Notes: generated from the letters alone by a model not told the origin. Positions 1 through 6,628 are shown, numbered from the stretch's first letter. The stretch: DNA of 12,033 bases from Candidatus Nealsoniibacteriota bacterium (GCA_003557065.1 PWPS01000033.1:1-12033); one strand, 5' to 3'. A program made the numbers and translations.

Positions 1-1821
1 ACCGGAAATGTTTACGCTTCTACAAGAGCTAAGTTGAACCAACTTCTTACTGGTGAAGAAGCTCCGGTTGAAGATCCTACCGACCCTGACTTGGGAGCGG
101 TATTGGAACAACTTCAAGCTTTAGCACAAGCTCTTGAAGCCGTTCAAGCAAGATTGGACGAGCTTGAAGATAGCGTAGTTGTGCCTGGTGAAGAGGCTGA
201 AGAAGGAGATCTTACGGCAACACTTAGATCCGACATCAGAAACAGAGAATTGGTCCCGGGACAAACTAGAGATGTGGCAAGGTATAGATTGGAAGCTGAT
301 GATGCAAGAGTTGTAGTTCAAAGAATGGATATCGTGGTAAAAGATGTTCATGAAGGAAGTCCCACAATGTCTGAGTTTAGGAATGACATTGATTGGATGG
401 CTTTGAAAGTTGATGGTGATGTCGTAGCTGAAAGAGAAATTTCCAGAGCTACCGTTGAAAGAACTGATGAATATATCAGATTTAGTGGACTTAATATTGA
501 AGTTCCTAAAGACGGTTATAAAGATGTAACGATAGAGGTAACCGCGGCTGATGTTGATGAGTTTGATAATACTGACTATGAAATCGGTCCGGTTAAGCAA
601 GGAGATGTTGATGAAACAATAAGAGGGGTTGACGCTTCCGGTCTTACCGTTTATGCGGACGCTACCTCTTTTAGGAAATTTGAACTTGATCATACGGCAA
701 CAGGAACATTGGAAGCCGAAGATTACAACTCTCCTGAAGAGGGTATAGTTCAGATTGACACTGAAGACATCACCGAGGTTGAGTTGTTAAGTTTTGAGAT
801 AGTAGCGGAAGATAGTGATATGGATCTTGAAGAGTTGGATATTGAATTAAGCCTTAATGATGAGTATGATGGTACTGATGTAGATAATCTTAATGATGTT
901 CTTCAAGACGCACTTCTTTACGAAGGAACTAATCTCGTAGATGTTCAATCTATTGGAGAGGTAGTGACTCATGAACTGACTTTTGATGTTGATTTGGAAA
1001 TTGATGAAGGTGATTCCAGATTCTTCACTCTTAAGGTAGAGGCTTTAGGAATGGACCCCGAAGAAGAAGAGGATGCAATGGGTGTAGAGGTAAAAGCCGA
1101 ATTGACTGGCGGATCCGCTTATGCCTACGTTGAAGATGATGATATTTCTTTAACCGGAACGGTTGAAGGAGAATTTCAACAACTCTTCTCAGTACTACCC
1201 ACCTTTGTTCTTGACGGAGTTGATCTTGATAGATGGGAATCAGACAACCCTAACGACACCGCTGCCGGAGTTATCGACTTTACGATAACTGCTGAAGGTG
1301 GAGAATTAACACCGCTTTATGTTAAATTTGGAAATACTGGAAGTGGTGAATTCACCAATCCTTTCGTTACCATTGATGGAACAGAAAAAGCAGGTGTAGT
1401 ACTTGCTGGTGTTGGAAGTGAAATTAATGAAGGTGATACGAGTACTTATGAAGTGGGTGATTATGTAATGGATGATTATGTAATGGATGATGATGATGAT
1501 TATGCAGTTTATGAAGTTGTTAGTGATGGAAACGGTGGGGAGGAATATAAAGCAACGAGTTACGTTGGATACCTCGGAGCTGAAGCCGGAGATGTTGTTA
1601 TCGAAGAAGGATTCGGTGCACTCTTCGAAGAGCTTGAAGATGGAGATGATGTTGAAATCACCGTAGAAGGAATCATTAACGGTGAGGGGTCTTATGAAAG
1701 AGTAAGGGTTGAAGAGGTAGGTTTCAGTATAGAAGGCAGAAATCTCGGATTTGATCACTCTTACGAATTCATCGAAGATCTCAGAACCGAAAGAAGATAT
1801 GTAAATGCTCAAAACAACTAG
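1..1821 (+). CDS. Acidic, cysteine-free surface protein (S-layer-like), 5'-truncated by the window edge
   Basis: The frame is open from base 1, so this is the C-terminal 606 residues of a larger protein; the first possible internal start (TTG at 34) is not a convincing gene start. About residues 32-58 form a heptad-like Leu/Ala/Glu helix (probable coiled coil). The rest is a long run of beta-strand-like segments rich in Asp, Glu, Val, Thr and Gly, with repeated acidic clusters. I see no cysteine and no membrane segment. Segments such as LYEGTNLVDVQSIG resemble the repeated beta-sandwich modules of extracellular proteins in Patescibacteria. Near residues 487-500 a five-residue unit YVMDD is duplicated and runs into five Asp. 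Composition suggests a secreted, possibly calcium-binding wall or S-layer protein. That function is inferred; no SLH or sortase motif is visible in this part. A strong terminator follows. Confidence 0.7.
   Translation, partial: TGNVYASTRAKLNQLLTGEEAPVEDPTDPDLGAVLEQLQALAQALEAVQARLDELEDSVVVPGEEAEEGDLTATLRSDIRNRELVPGQTRDVARYRLEADDARVVVQRMDIVVKDVHEGSPTMSEFRNDIDWMALKVDGDVVAEREISRATVERTDEYIRFSGLNIEVPKDGYKDVTIEVTAADVDEFDNTDYEIGPVKQGDVDETIRGVDASGLTVYADATSFRKFELDHTATGTLEAEDYNSPEEGIVQIDTEDITEVELLSFEIVAEDSDMDLEELDIELSLNDEYDGTDVDNLNDVLQDALLYEGTNLVDVQSIGEVVTHELTFDVDLEIDEGDSRFFTLKVEALGMDPEEEEDAMGVEVKAELTGGSAYAYVEDDDISLTGTVEGEFQQLFSVLPTFVLDGVDLDRWESDNPNDTAAGVIDFTITAEGGELTPLYVKFGNTGSGEFTNPFVTIDGTEKAGVVLAGVGSEINEGDTSTYEVGDYVMDDYVMDDDDDYAVYEVVSDGNGGEEYKATSYVGYLGAEAGDVVIEEGFGALFEELEDGDDVEITVEGIINGEGSYERVRVEEVGFSIEGRNLGFDHSYEFIEDLRTERRYVNAQNN
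1459..1500 (+). repeat. In-frame 15-bp tandem duplication plus GAT microsatellite
   Basis: The 15-base unit GATTATGTAATGGAT occurs twice back to back (1459-1473, 1474-1488). It continues as four more GAT triplets, so the GAT run is five units long (1486-1500). All units are multiples of three in the coding frame, so length changes would alter an acidic loop of the surface protein without breaking the frame. Confidence 0.85.
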
Positions 1822-1830
1822 TGTTTTGAG
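1808..1830 (+). other. 8-bp inverted repeat spanning the stop codon
   Basis: CTCAAAAC (1808-1815) and GTTTTGAG (1823-1830) are perfect reverse complements with a 7-base loop that contains the TAG stop. A second stem with a single G-U pair, TCGAGGGTTAA (1833-1843) with TTAACCTTCGA (1850-1860), follows at once. Together with the terminator this gives three consecutive hairpins at the 3' end of the surface-protein mRNA, probably acting as 3'-end protection. Confidence 0.5.
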
Positions 1831-1861
1831 TATCGAGGGTTAATAGTTTTTAACCTTCGAA

Positions 1862-1904
1862 AACCAAAACCGCCCAATCGGGCGGTTTTTGGTTGGTCTT
1901 TTTT
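1862..1904 (+). terminator. Rho-independent terminator of the surface-protein gene
   Basis: A GC-rich stem CCGCCC (1870-1875) / GGGCGG (1880-1885) with a 4-base loop AATC is extended outward by AACCAAAA pairing with TTTTTGGTT (one bulge). It is followed by a T-rich tract at 1898-1904. Confidence 0.92.
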
Positions 1905-1909
1905 AAGCT

Positions 1910-1942
1910 TTTAATAGATTTAATAGAAATAGATTTAATAGA
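1910..1942. repeat. Short tandem repeat TTTAATAGA
   Basis: Copies of TTTAATAGA lie at 1910-1918, 1919-1927 and 1934-1942, with a shortened copy AATAGA between (1928-1933). The array sits directly before the left edge of the REP/RAYT unit. Confidence 0.75.
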
Positions 1943-1983
1943 TTTTTGATAGGCCAAGTCTATTTTTAACCCACCCCCCGCAT

Positions 1984-2002
1984 GTTGACGTCCGACTTCA
2001 AC
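1984..2002 (+). repeat. REP-like imperfect palindrome, copy 1
   Basis: Sequence GTTGACGTCCGACTTCAAC. The arms GTTGA/TCAAC pair, a C-T mismatch follows, then GTC/GAC pair around a central C. The shared block with copy 2 is 29 bp (from CCCCCG at 1975 to 2003), repeated with a 36-bp period. Confidence 0.85.
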
Positions 2003-2019
2003 AAACTAAACCCCCGCAT

Positions 2020-2038
2020 GTTGACGTCCGACTTCAAC
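2020..2038 (+). repeat. REP-like imperfect palindrome, copy 2
   Basis: Identical to copy 1 and in the same orientation. Here the arms are extended to CATGTTGA/TCAACATG (2017-2041), and the right-hand ATG (2039-2041) is in frame with the transposase gene. Confidence 0.85.
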
Positions 2039-2059
2039 ATGCTATTCTTAAAATACAAC

Positions 2060-2791
2060 ATGAAAAGAGAGCCAATACCAAAAGAATACCCAGTTCATAT
2101 AGTCCGGAGAGGTGTTCGCGGTATGTCTTTTGCTTGTGATGATGCGGATAGATGGAGAAATTTACAAATTTTGTATTATTTTAATGACTCTTCTTCCCGG
2201 CTGAATTGGTTTAGAGAAGTAGAAGAAAAAAGAAAAAACCCAAAAGAAGAAAATAATTATTTTTTTAGTTGGCCTGATTCTTGGCCCAAAAGAAAGCCCT
2301 TATTATCCATATGGGCTTTTTCTTTTAATCATAATCATGATCATATAATTGCTAAAGAGCTAGAAGATGGAGGAGTGTCAAAATTTATGCATAATTCTAA
2401 TACAAGCATAGCAAAGCATTTTAATGAGAGGCATGGCGGGAAAGGATCTGTTCTTCAACCTTACGCTCTTAAAGTTATAGATTCTGATGAGTATCTGAAG
2501 TGGGTTATTCCTTATGTGGTAGTAAAAAACACTTTCGAAATGCATCCTAAAGGATATAAATGGGCTATTAATAATTTTGAAAAGGCTTGGAAATGGGCTG
2601 TAAACTTTCCTTTCTCCAGCCTGGCTGATCTTATAGGGGAAAGAAATTCTCCTATAGTGGATGTTTTTCGTCTCAAAGAAATTTTAGGAACTCCACAACA
2701 GATAAAGAAACTATGTAAAGAAATGATCATTATTCGAAAAGAAATCAAAGCGAAAAAATTTGAAGAAATACGCAATCTCTCCCATGAATAA
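2060..2791 (+). CDS. REP-associated (RAYT / Y1-type) HUH transposase, divergent
   Basis: Predicted 243 aa from ATG 2060. The family makes single-strand cuts at REP hairpins through a covalent tyrosine-DNA intermediate. The N-terminal strand PVHIVRRGVRG matches the family's 'YHVxxRG' start. HDH at residues 93-95, inside a run reading NHNHDHIIA, is the HUH metal-binding motif. The helix and loop IAKHFNERHGGKGSVLQ match the usual 'FNRRHGRxGxLxQ' block. YLKWVIPYVVVKN with MHPKGY matches the 'YIxxNPxRA...P..Y' segment, so Y152 is the likely nucleophile. The family NP..A pattern is degenerate (VKN), so it is a divergent member. The frame is also open from ATG 1982 and ATG 2039, both inside REP copies. 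I chose 2060 because family homology begins just after it. No Shine-Dalgarno precedes any of the three starts. Confidence 0.75.
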   Translation: MKREPIPKEYPVHIVRRGVRGMSFACDDADRWRNLQILYYFNDSSSRLNWFREVEEKRKNPKEENNYFFSWPDSWPKRKPLLSIWAFSFNHNHDHIIAKELEDGGVSKFMHNSNTSIAKHFNERHGGKGSVLQPYALKVIDSDEYLKWVIPYVVVKNTFEMHPKGYKWAINNFEKAWKWAVNFPFSSLADLIGERNSPIVDVFRLKEILGTPQQIKKLCKEMIIIRKEIKAKKFEEIRNLSHE

Positions 2792-2795
2792 GCAT

Positions 2796-2814
2796 GTTGA
2801 CGTCCGACTTCAAC
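2796..2814 (+). repeat. REP-like imperfect palindrome, copy 3
   Basis: Same 19 bases and orientation as copies 1 and 2, beginning 5 bp after the transposase stop codon; the preceding CAT is also kept (2793-2795). REPs therefore bracket the gene closely on both sides. Confidence 0.85.
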
Positions 2815-2863
2815 GATGCAATATGTTGAACCTATCACACTCTCAATTTGAACTTAATTTCCA

Positions 2864-2918
2864 TTTGTGATAGGTCAAGTCTATTTTCAACTTGGGGGAC
2901 CCCGCAACCTATCACAAA
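2864..2918. repeat. Structured inverted-repeat block right of the transposase gene
   Basis: TTTGTGATAGGT (2864-2875) and ACCTATCACAAA (2907-2918) are a perfect 12-bp inverted repeat. Between them lie two smaller potential stems, CAAGT (2876-2880)/ACTTG (2890-2894) and GGGG (2894-2897)/CCCC (2900-2903), sharing one base. Another inverted copy, ACCTATCACA, is at 2830-2839. There is no T-tract, so it is not an ordinary terminator. It may be a folded single-strand end recognised by the transposase, or a remnant of another element. Confidence 0.6.
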
Positions 2919-2960
2919 ACTTGAATAATTTTATAGTTTTGTAAATAATAGGCCAATGCG

Positions 2961-2984
2961 GAGGTTCTTTTTCTAGAAGACCTC
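2961..2984. other. Hairpin in the comF upstream region
   Basis: GAGGT (2961-2965) pairs with ACCTC (2980-2984), and CTT (2967-2969) with AAG (2977-2979) after a one-base bulge. It is not followed by a T-tract. Role unknown; it lies just upstream of the palindrome at 2992-3014. Confidence 0.4.
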
Positions 2985-2991
2985 GTTTAAA

Positions 2992-3014
2992 TTGCAAGGA
3001 TATAATCCTTGCAA
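2992..3014. promoter_or_regulatory. Perfect palindrome overlapping a TATAAT box upstream of comF (candidate operator)
   Basis: TTGCAAGGAT (2992-3001) and ATCCTTGCAA (3005-3014) are exact inverted repeats separated by ATA, and TATAAT occupies 3001-3006 across the dyad centre. No good -35 element lies 16-18 bases upstream. A dyad centred on a -10 box is the geometry of a repressor operator, or of an activator-dependent promoter. It could instead be an RNA hairpin with a 3-base loop. The comF start is about 80 bases downstream. Confidence 0.5.
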
Positions 3015-3094
3015 GATGTTTATCCGGACTTTTTCACGATTATTTTTATCCGGGTGATGCTGTGACTTATTTTGGATTTGTGATAGGAGATAAA

Positions 3095-3841
3095 TTGGGG
3101 AAAATTAATTGGAAGAAGATAGGGGAAGAGTTTTTGAATTTGATATTTCCAAGGTTTTGTTACGGATGCAAAAAAGAAGGAAGTTATATCTGCGATGATT
3201 GCGAGGTTTTTTTGTCTGAAAACAAGCCGGTTTGTCCGATGTGCGGTAATCCTTCATTTACCGGAGAATCTTGTAAATCTTGTATTGGAAGATATGGGTT
3301 GGACGGAATGGTCGCCGGTTGGGATTATGAAGGGGTTGTAAAAATGGCAATACTTGATATCAAGGCCGGTTATCATGATGTGGCTCTAAAGATGTTGGAG
3401 AGCTTTTTCATTATGATGATCACTCAAGAAGAAAGGTTTAATGATTTTATCAGTTTCTTGATGGAGGAAGATGTAAAAGTCACCTATGTCTCCGAAAGTA
3501 GAAATAATAATAAAAGAGGTTTAATGACTTATCGATATGGTAAAAAAATGGGACACAGCAAAGCCTTGGCAAAAAATTTAATCAAAATAAGTGGAAAGGA
3601 TGCTACCCCAATTGACCTTTTAAAAAAATCAAAACAAACCGAAAAACAAGCGAAGCTAAGTAAAAAAGAGAGGCTGGAAAATGTGAAAGGAGCTTTTGAA
3701 GTTAAAAAAGACCCGCCCGAAAAGCTGGTTTTGGTCGATGATGTTTTTACTACGGGGGCTACTTTAAGAGAGTGCTGCAAGGAACTTAAAAAGCGTGGAG
3801 CAAAAAAGGTATGGGGTTTTGTTTTGGCAAGAAGTTCCTGA
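3095..3841 (+). CDS. comF: ComF family phosphoribosyltransferase-like competence protein
   Basis: ComF is a cytosolic protein needed for DNA uptake in transformable bacteria, and the family interacts with DprA and helicase partners. Eight cysteines in four CxxC pairs (residues 22/25, 33/36, 47/50, 60/63: CYGC, CDDC, CPMC, CKSC) form the N-terminal zinc module. The PRTase signature LVLVDDVFTTGAT (211-223) carries the acidic PRPP-loop pair D215-D216. The usual middle motif with RGFNQ is poorly kept (KRGLMTYRYGKKMG). I start at TTG 3095 (248 aa) because AGGAG ends 5 bases before it and the family normally begins only about 20 residues before the first zinc cysteine. An upstream GTG at 3062 would add 11 residues but has no ribosome site and runs through a TTTGTGATAGG repeat. 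It is the first gene of the operon, 3 bp before dprA. Confidence 0.88.
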   Translation: MGKINWKKIGEEFLNLIFPRFCYGCKKEGSYICDDCEVFLSENKPVCPMCGNPSFTGESCKSCIGRYGLDGMVAGWDYEGVVKMAILDIKAGYHDVALKMLESFFIMMITQEERFNDFISFLMEEDVKVTYVSESRNNNKRGLMTYRYGKKMGHSKALAKNLIKISGKDATPIDLLKKSKQTEKQAKLSKKERLENVKGAFEVKKDPPEKLVLVDDVFTTGATLRECCKELKKRGAKKVWGFVLARSS

Positions 3842-3844
3842 TTT

Positions 3845-4717
3845 ATGAAAAGTATAAAAATAAAAGAAAAAAGATACCCGAAGAGGTTAAAAGAGATAAA
3901 CGACCCCCCGAACGAACTTTACTATAAAGGAGAATGGGATAACGATTTATTTGAAAACTGCTTGGCCGTTGTCGGATCAAGAAAAATGACCAGATACGGC
4001 AAAAAGATTTGTGAAAGAATAGTTTCCGGAATTGCTACAAGGGGAGTCACCATAGTTTCCGGATTTATGTACGGGATTGATGCAACCGCCCACAGGGCTG
4101 CGGTTAGAGTCGGTGGCAAAACCATAGCGGTAATGCCCTGCGGTATAGAAAAGATACATCCCGCTTATCAGGACAAGTTGTATAAAGAGATATTGCAAAA
4201 AAAGGGACTTATAATCTCGGAGTGGTCGGGAAGTACAGGTCCGGCAAAGTGGACTTATCCCAAAAGAAACAGGATAGTTGCAGGATTGTCTCAGGCTACT
4301 CTTGTAGTTCAGGCGAGTGAAAAAAGCGGATCCTTAATTACGGCGAACTTGACTGAAAAGCTTGAAAGAAAGCTATTTTCCATACCCGGTCCACTTACAA
4401 GTAGTGTTTCCATAGGGACGGCCAATCTGATAAAGGAGGGTAGGGCGGAAATCGTTACCGATCCGGAAGATATTTTAAAGTTTTTCAAAAAAAAGCAATC
4501 TACCATTAACTTCAAAAATAAAAATAATAAATATCCCGATAATTCCTTAAAAAAGAAAATAATTGATTCCCTGAAAGTTGAACCACTTACCGTGGATGAG
4601 TTGTCCAGAAAGCTGGAGATTCCCATAGCATCTTTGGGTGGAATTATTTCGGAAATGCAAATTGACGGAATTATTGAAGAAGATTCCGGAAAATATCACT
4701 TATTAGATAATTACTAA
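3845..4717 (+). CDS. dprA: DNA processing protein DprA (RecA loader on single-stranded DNA)
   Basis: DprA binds incoming single-stranded DNA in the cytosol and loads RecA. Predicted 290 aa. The Rossmann-type core carries VGSRKMTRYG (43-52), SGFMYGIDATAH (72-83), a segment PCG.EKIHPA (98-107), YPKRNRIVAGLS (138-149), SGSLITA (161-167) and IPGP (180-183). A C-terminal winged-helix domain (about 235-290; LTVDELSRKLEIP) follows a Lys/Asn-rich linker. The N-terminal SAM/HhH domain of longer homologues is almost absent, so it is a short form. It begins 3 bp after comF and has no Shine-Dalgarno, so translation is probably coupled to the gene before. Confidence 0.95.
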   Translation: MKSIKIKEKRYPKRLKEINDPPNELYYKGEWDNDLFENCLAVVGSRKMTRYGKKICERIVSGIATRGVTIVSGFMYGIDATAHRAAVRVGGKTIAVMPCGIEKIHPAYQDKLYKEILQKKGLIISEWSGSTGPAKWTYPKRNRIVAGLSQATLVVQASEKSGSLITANLTEKLERKLFSIPGPLTSSVSIGTANLIKEGRAEIVTDPEDILKFFKKKQSTINFKNKNNKYPDNSLKKKIIDSLKVEPLTVDELSRKLEIPIASLGGIISEMQIDGIIEEDSGKYHLLDNY

Positions 4718-4723
4718 TCATAG

Positions 4724-6259
4724 ATGTTTAAAAAAGTTAACTCTGCGGCTTATTCCGGGCTTGATTCCGTTGGAATAGAGGTAGAGGTAAATACGACCAA
4801 AAAGGGACTTCCGGGATTCAACATTGTCGGTTTAACCAGTAAGGCGGTTGATGAATCCGAAGAAAGGGTTAAAACCGCGATAAGTAATTCCGGAATAGAA
4901 TTTCCACGGAGAAAGATAACTATAAATCTTGCTCCCGCCGATATTCCGAAAGAAGGATCATTTTACGACCTGCCTATTGCCGTCGGTATTTTGGCTTCCG
5001 TGATGAATTTCGAAATACCTGAAAAGAGTTTATTTTTCGGAGAACTTTCCCTGGATGGATCTTTAAGACACACCAAAGGGGCTTTACCTCTTGCTCTTTT
5101 TGCCAAAAACAATGGGTTTGGAAATATATTTTTACCCGAAGACTCGGCTAACGAGGCGGCCGTAATGGAAGACTTGAACGTTTATCCGATAAAAGATTTG
5201 GATCAGATAACGGCTTATCTTTTAGGTAAGAAAGAGATAGATTCGGCGGTTTACCGAAGAGAAAAAGAAGAAAAAGAAAGTCCCGAATTCGATATGGAAG
5301 AAATTCTTGGACAGGAGCAGGCAAAAAGAGCTGCCGAGATCGCGGCTGCCGGTGGTCATAATTTTTTTATGATGGGAGCTCCCGGGTCCGGGAAAACTAT
5401 GATCGCCAGAGCAATTTCCGGAATCCTGCCACCCCTTACGGAAAGCGAATCGCTGGAAGTTACCGAAATATATTCCATATCGGGAAATACAGGTCCGGGA
5501 AGTGGGCTCATAAGAAAAAGACCTTTTCGTGCACCGCATCACAGTATTTCCAAGGTCGGTCTCATAGGTGGAGGATCGAAACCGATGCCCGGCGAGGTTA
5601 CTCTTGCGCATAGGGGAGTGTTATTTTTGGATGAATTCAATGAATTTCCAAGGTCGGCCTTGGAGTCAATGCGTCAACCGCTTGAAGATGGTCAACTTAC
5701 CATATCCAGAAGCAAGCAAAGGGTCAAATACCCTTCGGAATTTATGTTGGTGGCTTCCAGTAATCCGTGCCCGTGTGGATATATGAATCACTCGGAAAAA
5801 GAATGCAGGTGCACTCCAAGACAAATCTTCAATTATCAAAAAAAGATTTCAGGACCTATCTTGGATAGAATCGATTTACATGTCAGTGTATCCGCGGTGG
5901 ATATAGAGAAACTTAAAAAAGAAAGAAGAAAAGAGAAGGGAGAAAGTTCCGACAAGATAAGAAAAAGAGTGGAGAAGGCAAGAGAAATTCAGGAAAAGAG
6001 ATATATGAAGGAAAAGATTCGCACCAATGCGGAGATGAAAAATAGACATATCAAAGCTTATTGTAATTTACCGGAAAAAACGGAAGAGATACTTTCCAAG
6101 GCGGCTTCAAGCTTTAATCTTTCAGCCAGAGGTTATTTCAAGATGATAAAAGTTTCACGAACGATAGCCGATCTTGACGGTGAAGATGTGATAAGACCCA
6201 AGCATGTAGCCGAAGCCCTGCAGTACAGAGCTAAAACAACGGAAGATAAAGCCTTTTAA
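4724..6259 (+). CDS. comM: ComM / YifB family Mg-chelatase-like AAA+ ATPase
   Basis: This family includes ComM, a hexameric helicase that promotes branch migration during natural transformation. Predicted 511 aa, full family length. The N-terminal Lon-protease-like fold covers about 1-170. Walker A is GAPGSGKT (218-225), Walker B VLFLDE (299-304), and sensor 1 lies in VASSNPCPCG (N347). Cysteines 349/351 and 361/363 form a knuckle in the insert typical of the family, and GPILDRIDLH (R382) follows. The C-terminal Mg-chelatase helical domain ends with an ADLDGEDVIRPKHVAEALQYR-like block. It begins 6 bp after dprA without a ribosome site and is followed 3 bp later by yraN, matching common dprA-comM-yraN neighbourhoods. 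Confidence 0.95.
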   Translation: MFKKVNSAAYSGLDSVGIEVEVNTTKKGLPGFNIVGLTSKAVDESEERVKTAISNSGIEFPRRKITINLAPADIPKEGSFYDLPIAVGILASVMNFEIPEKSLFFGELSLDGSLRHTKGALPLALFAKNNGFGNIFLPEDSANEAAVMEDLNVYPIKDLDQITAYLLGKKEIDSAVYRREKEEKESPEFDMEEILGQEQAKRAAEIAAAGGHNFFMMGAPGSGKTMIARAISGILPPLTESESLEVTEIYSISGNTGPGSGLIRKRPFRAPHHSISKVGLIGGGSKPMPGEVTLAHRGVLFLDEFNEFPRSALESMRQPLEDGQLTISRSKQRVKYPSEFMLVASSNPCPCGYMNHSEKECRCTPRQIFNYQKKISGPILDRIDLHVSVSAVDIEKLKKERRKEKGESSDKIRKRVEKAREIQEKRYMKEKIRTNAEMKNRHIKAYCNLPEKTEEILSKAASSFNLSARGYFKMIKVSRTIADLDGEDVIRPKHVAEALQYRAKTTEDKAF

Positions 6260-6262
6260 TTT

Positions 6263-6622
6263 ATGGATACGCATTTAAAAGTAGGTAGGGTGGGGGAAGA
6301 AAAAGCGATAGAGATGTTGATTGAAAAGGGGTATGAGATAGTAGAGAAAAATAAAAAAAACGATTATGGTGAGATAGATATCATAGTAATGGATGGAAAA
6401 GAAGTGGTTTTCATCGAAGTTAGATCAAGAACGGGTGAGAAGTTCGGTTCTCCGGAGGAGACGATAAGGAAAAGAAAAAAGGATAAAATCAAAAAAAATG
6501 CGCAAGCTTATATGAGTTTTAAGAATTTAAAAAACCGATACAGAGTAGACGTGGTCTGTATCGTCTTTAATCAGAATATGGATATAAAAAGAATGGATCA
6601 TTATAAAAACATCACACTTTAA
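6263..6622 (+). CDS. yraN: YraN / UPF0102 family predicted endonuclease-fold protein
   Basis: Predicted 119 aa, the usual length for this family of small proteins with a Holliday-resolvase-like nuclease fold and unclear cellular role. Visible landmarks are GRVGEEKAIEMLIEKGYEI near the N terminus, GEIDII (E37, D39) and VVFIEVRSR (E52 to R56), followed by the basic segment SPEETIRKRKKDKIKKNAQAY and RVDVVCI near the C terminus. The catalytic-type pattern is GEID...EVR, with Arg where many members have Lys (EVK). It starts 3 bp after comM, without a Shine-Dalgarno, as last gene of the operon. No T-tract terminator is visible on the plus strand; the hairpin just downstream is shared with the convergent minus-strand gene. 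Confidence 0.92.
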   Translation: MDTHLKVGRVGEEKAIEMLIEKGYEIVEKNKKNDYGEIDIIVMDGKEVVFIEVRSRTGEKFGSPEETIRKRKKDKIKKNAQAYMSFKNLKNRYRVDVVCIVFNQNMDIKRMDHYKNITL

Positions 6623-6628
6623 AATAAA

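Larger units (their letters stand above)
1947..2918 (+). mobile_element. Candidate REP/RAYT mobile unit
   Basis: A transposase gene of the single-strand (HUH) type lies between REP-like palindromes: two to the left and one to the right, all in the same orientation. Outside these is a pair of related 24-bp direct repeats, TGATAGG(C/T)CAAGTC at 1947 and 2868, continuing TATTTT(T/C)AAC, with 22 of 24 bases identical. The right side ends in a stem-loop block (2864-2918). The exact borders are inferred from these repeats. No target-site duplication or insertion junction can be seen without an empty-site relative. Confidence 0.55.

Noticed and set aside
121..693. Long open frame on the minus strand opposite the surface-protein gene (also 1306-1812)
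   Set aside because: It is a mirror of the acidic coding strand, rich in Ile, Ser and Phe without any motif or ribosome site. The plus-strand frame is continuous and has a terminator.
1975..2039. CRISPR array from the repeated 29-bp block
   Set aside because: There are only two adjacent units with a 7-bp gap, a third copy lies after the gene, and no cas genes are present. REP-like elements explain it better.
2060..2791. Transposase lacking its catalytic tyrosine (Ile and His stand in the helix before FNERHGG)
   Set aside because: In this family the nucleophile lies later, in the YI..NP-like segment, where Y152 is present (IPYVVVKN).
2992..3014. tRNA or other structured RNA gene at the palindrome
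   Set aside because: Only one short stem is present; there is no cloverleaf, no T-loop sequence and no further paired region.
3839..3841. Recoded UGA (UGA=Gly) as in Gracilibacteria
   Set aside because: TGA ends comF right before dprA and also ends two other genes, and I found no in-frame TGA within conserved domains.
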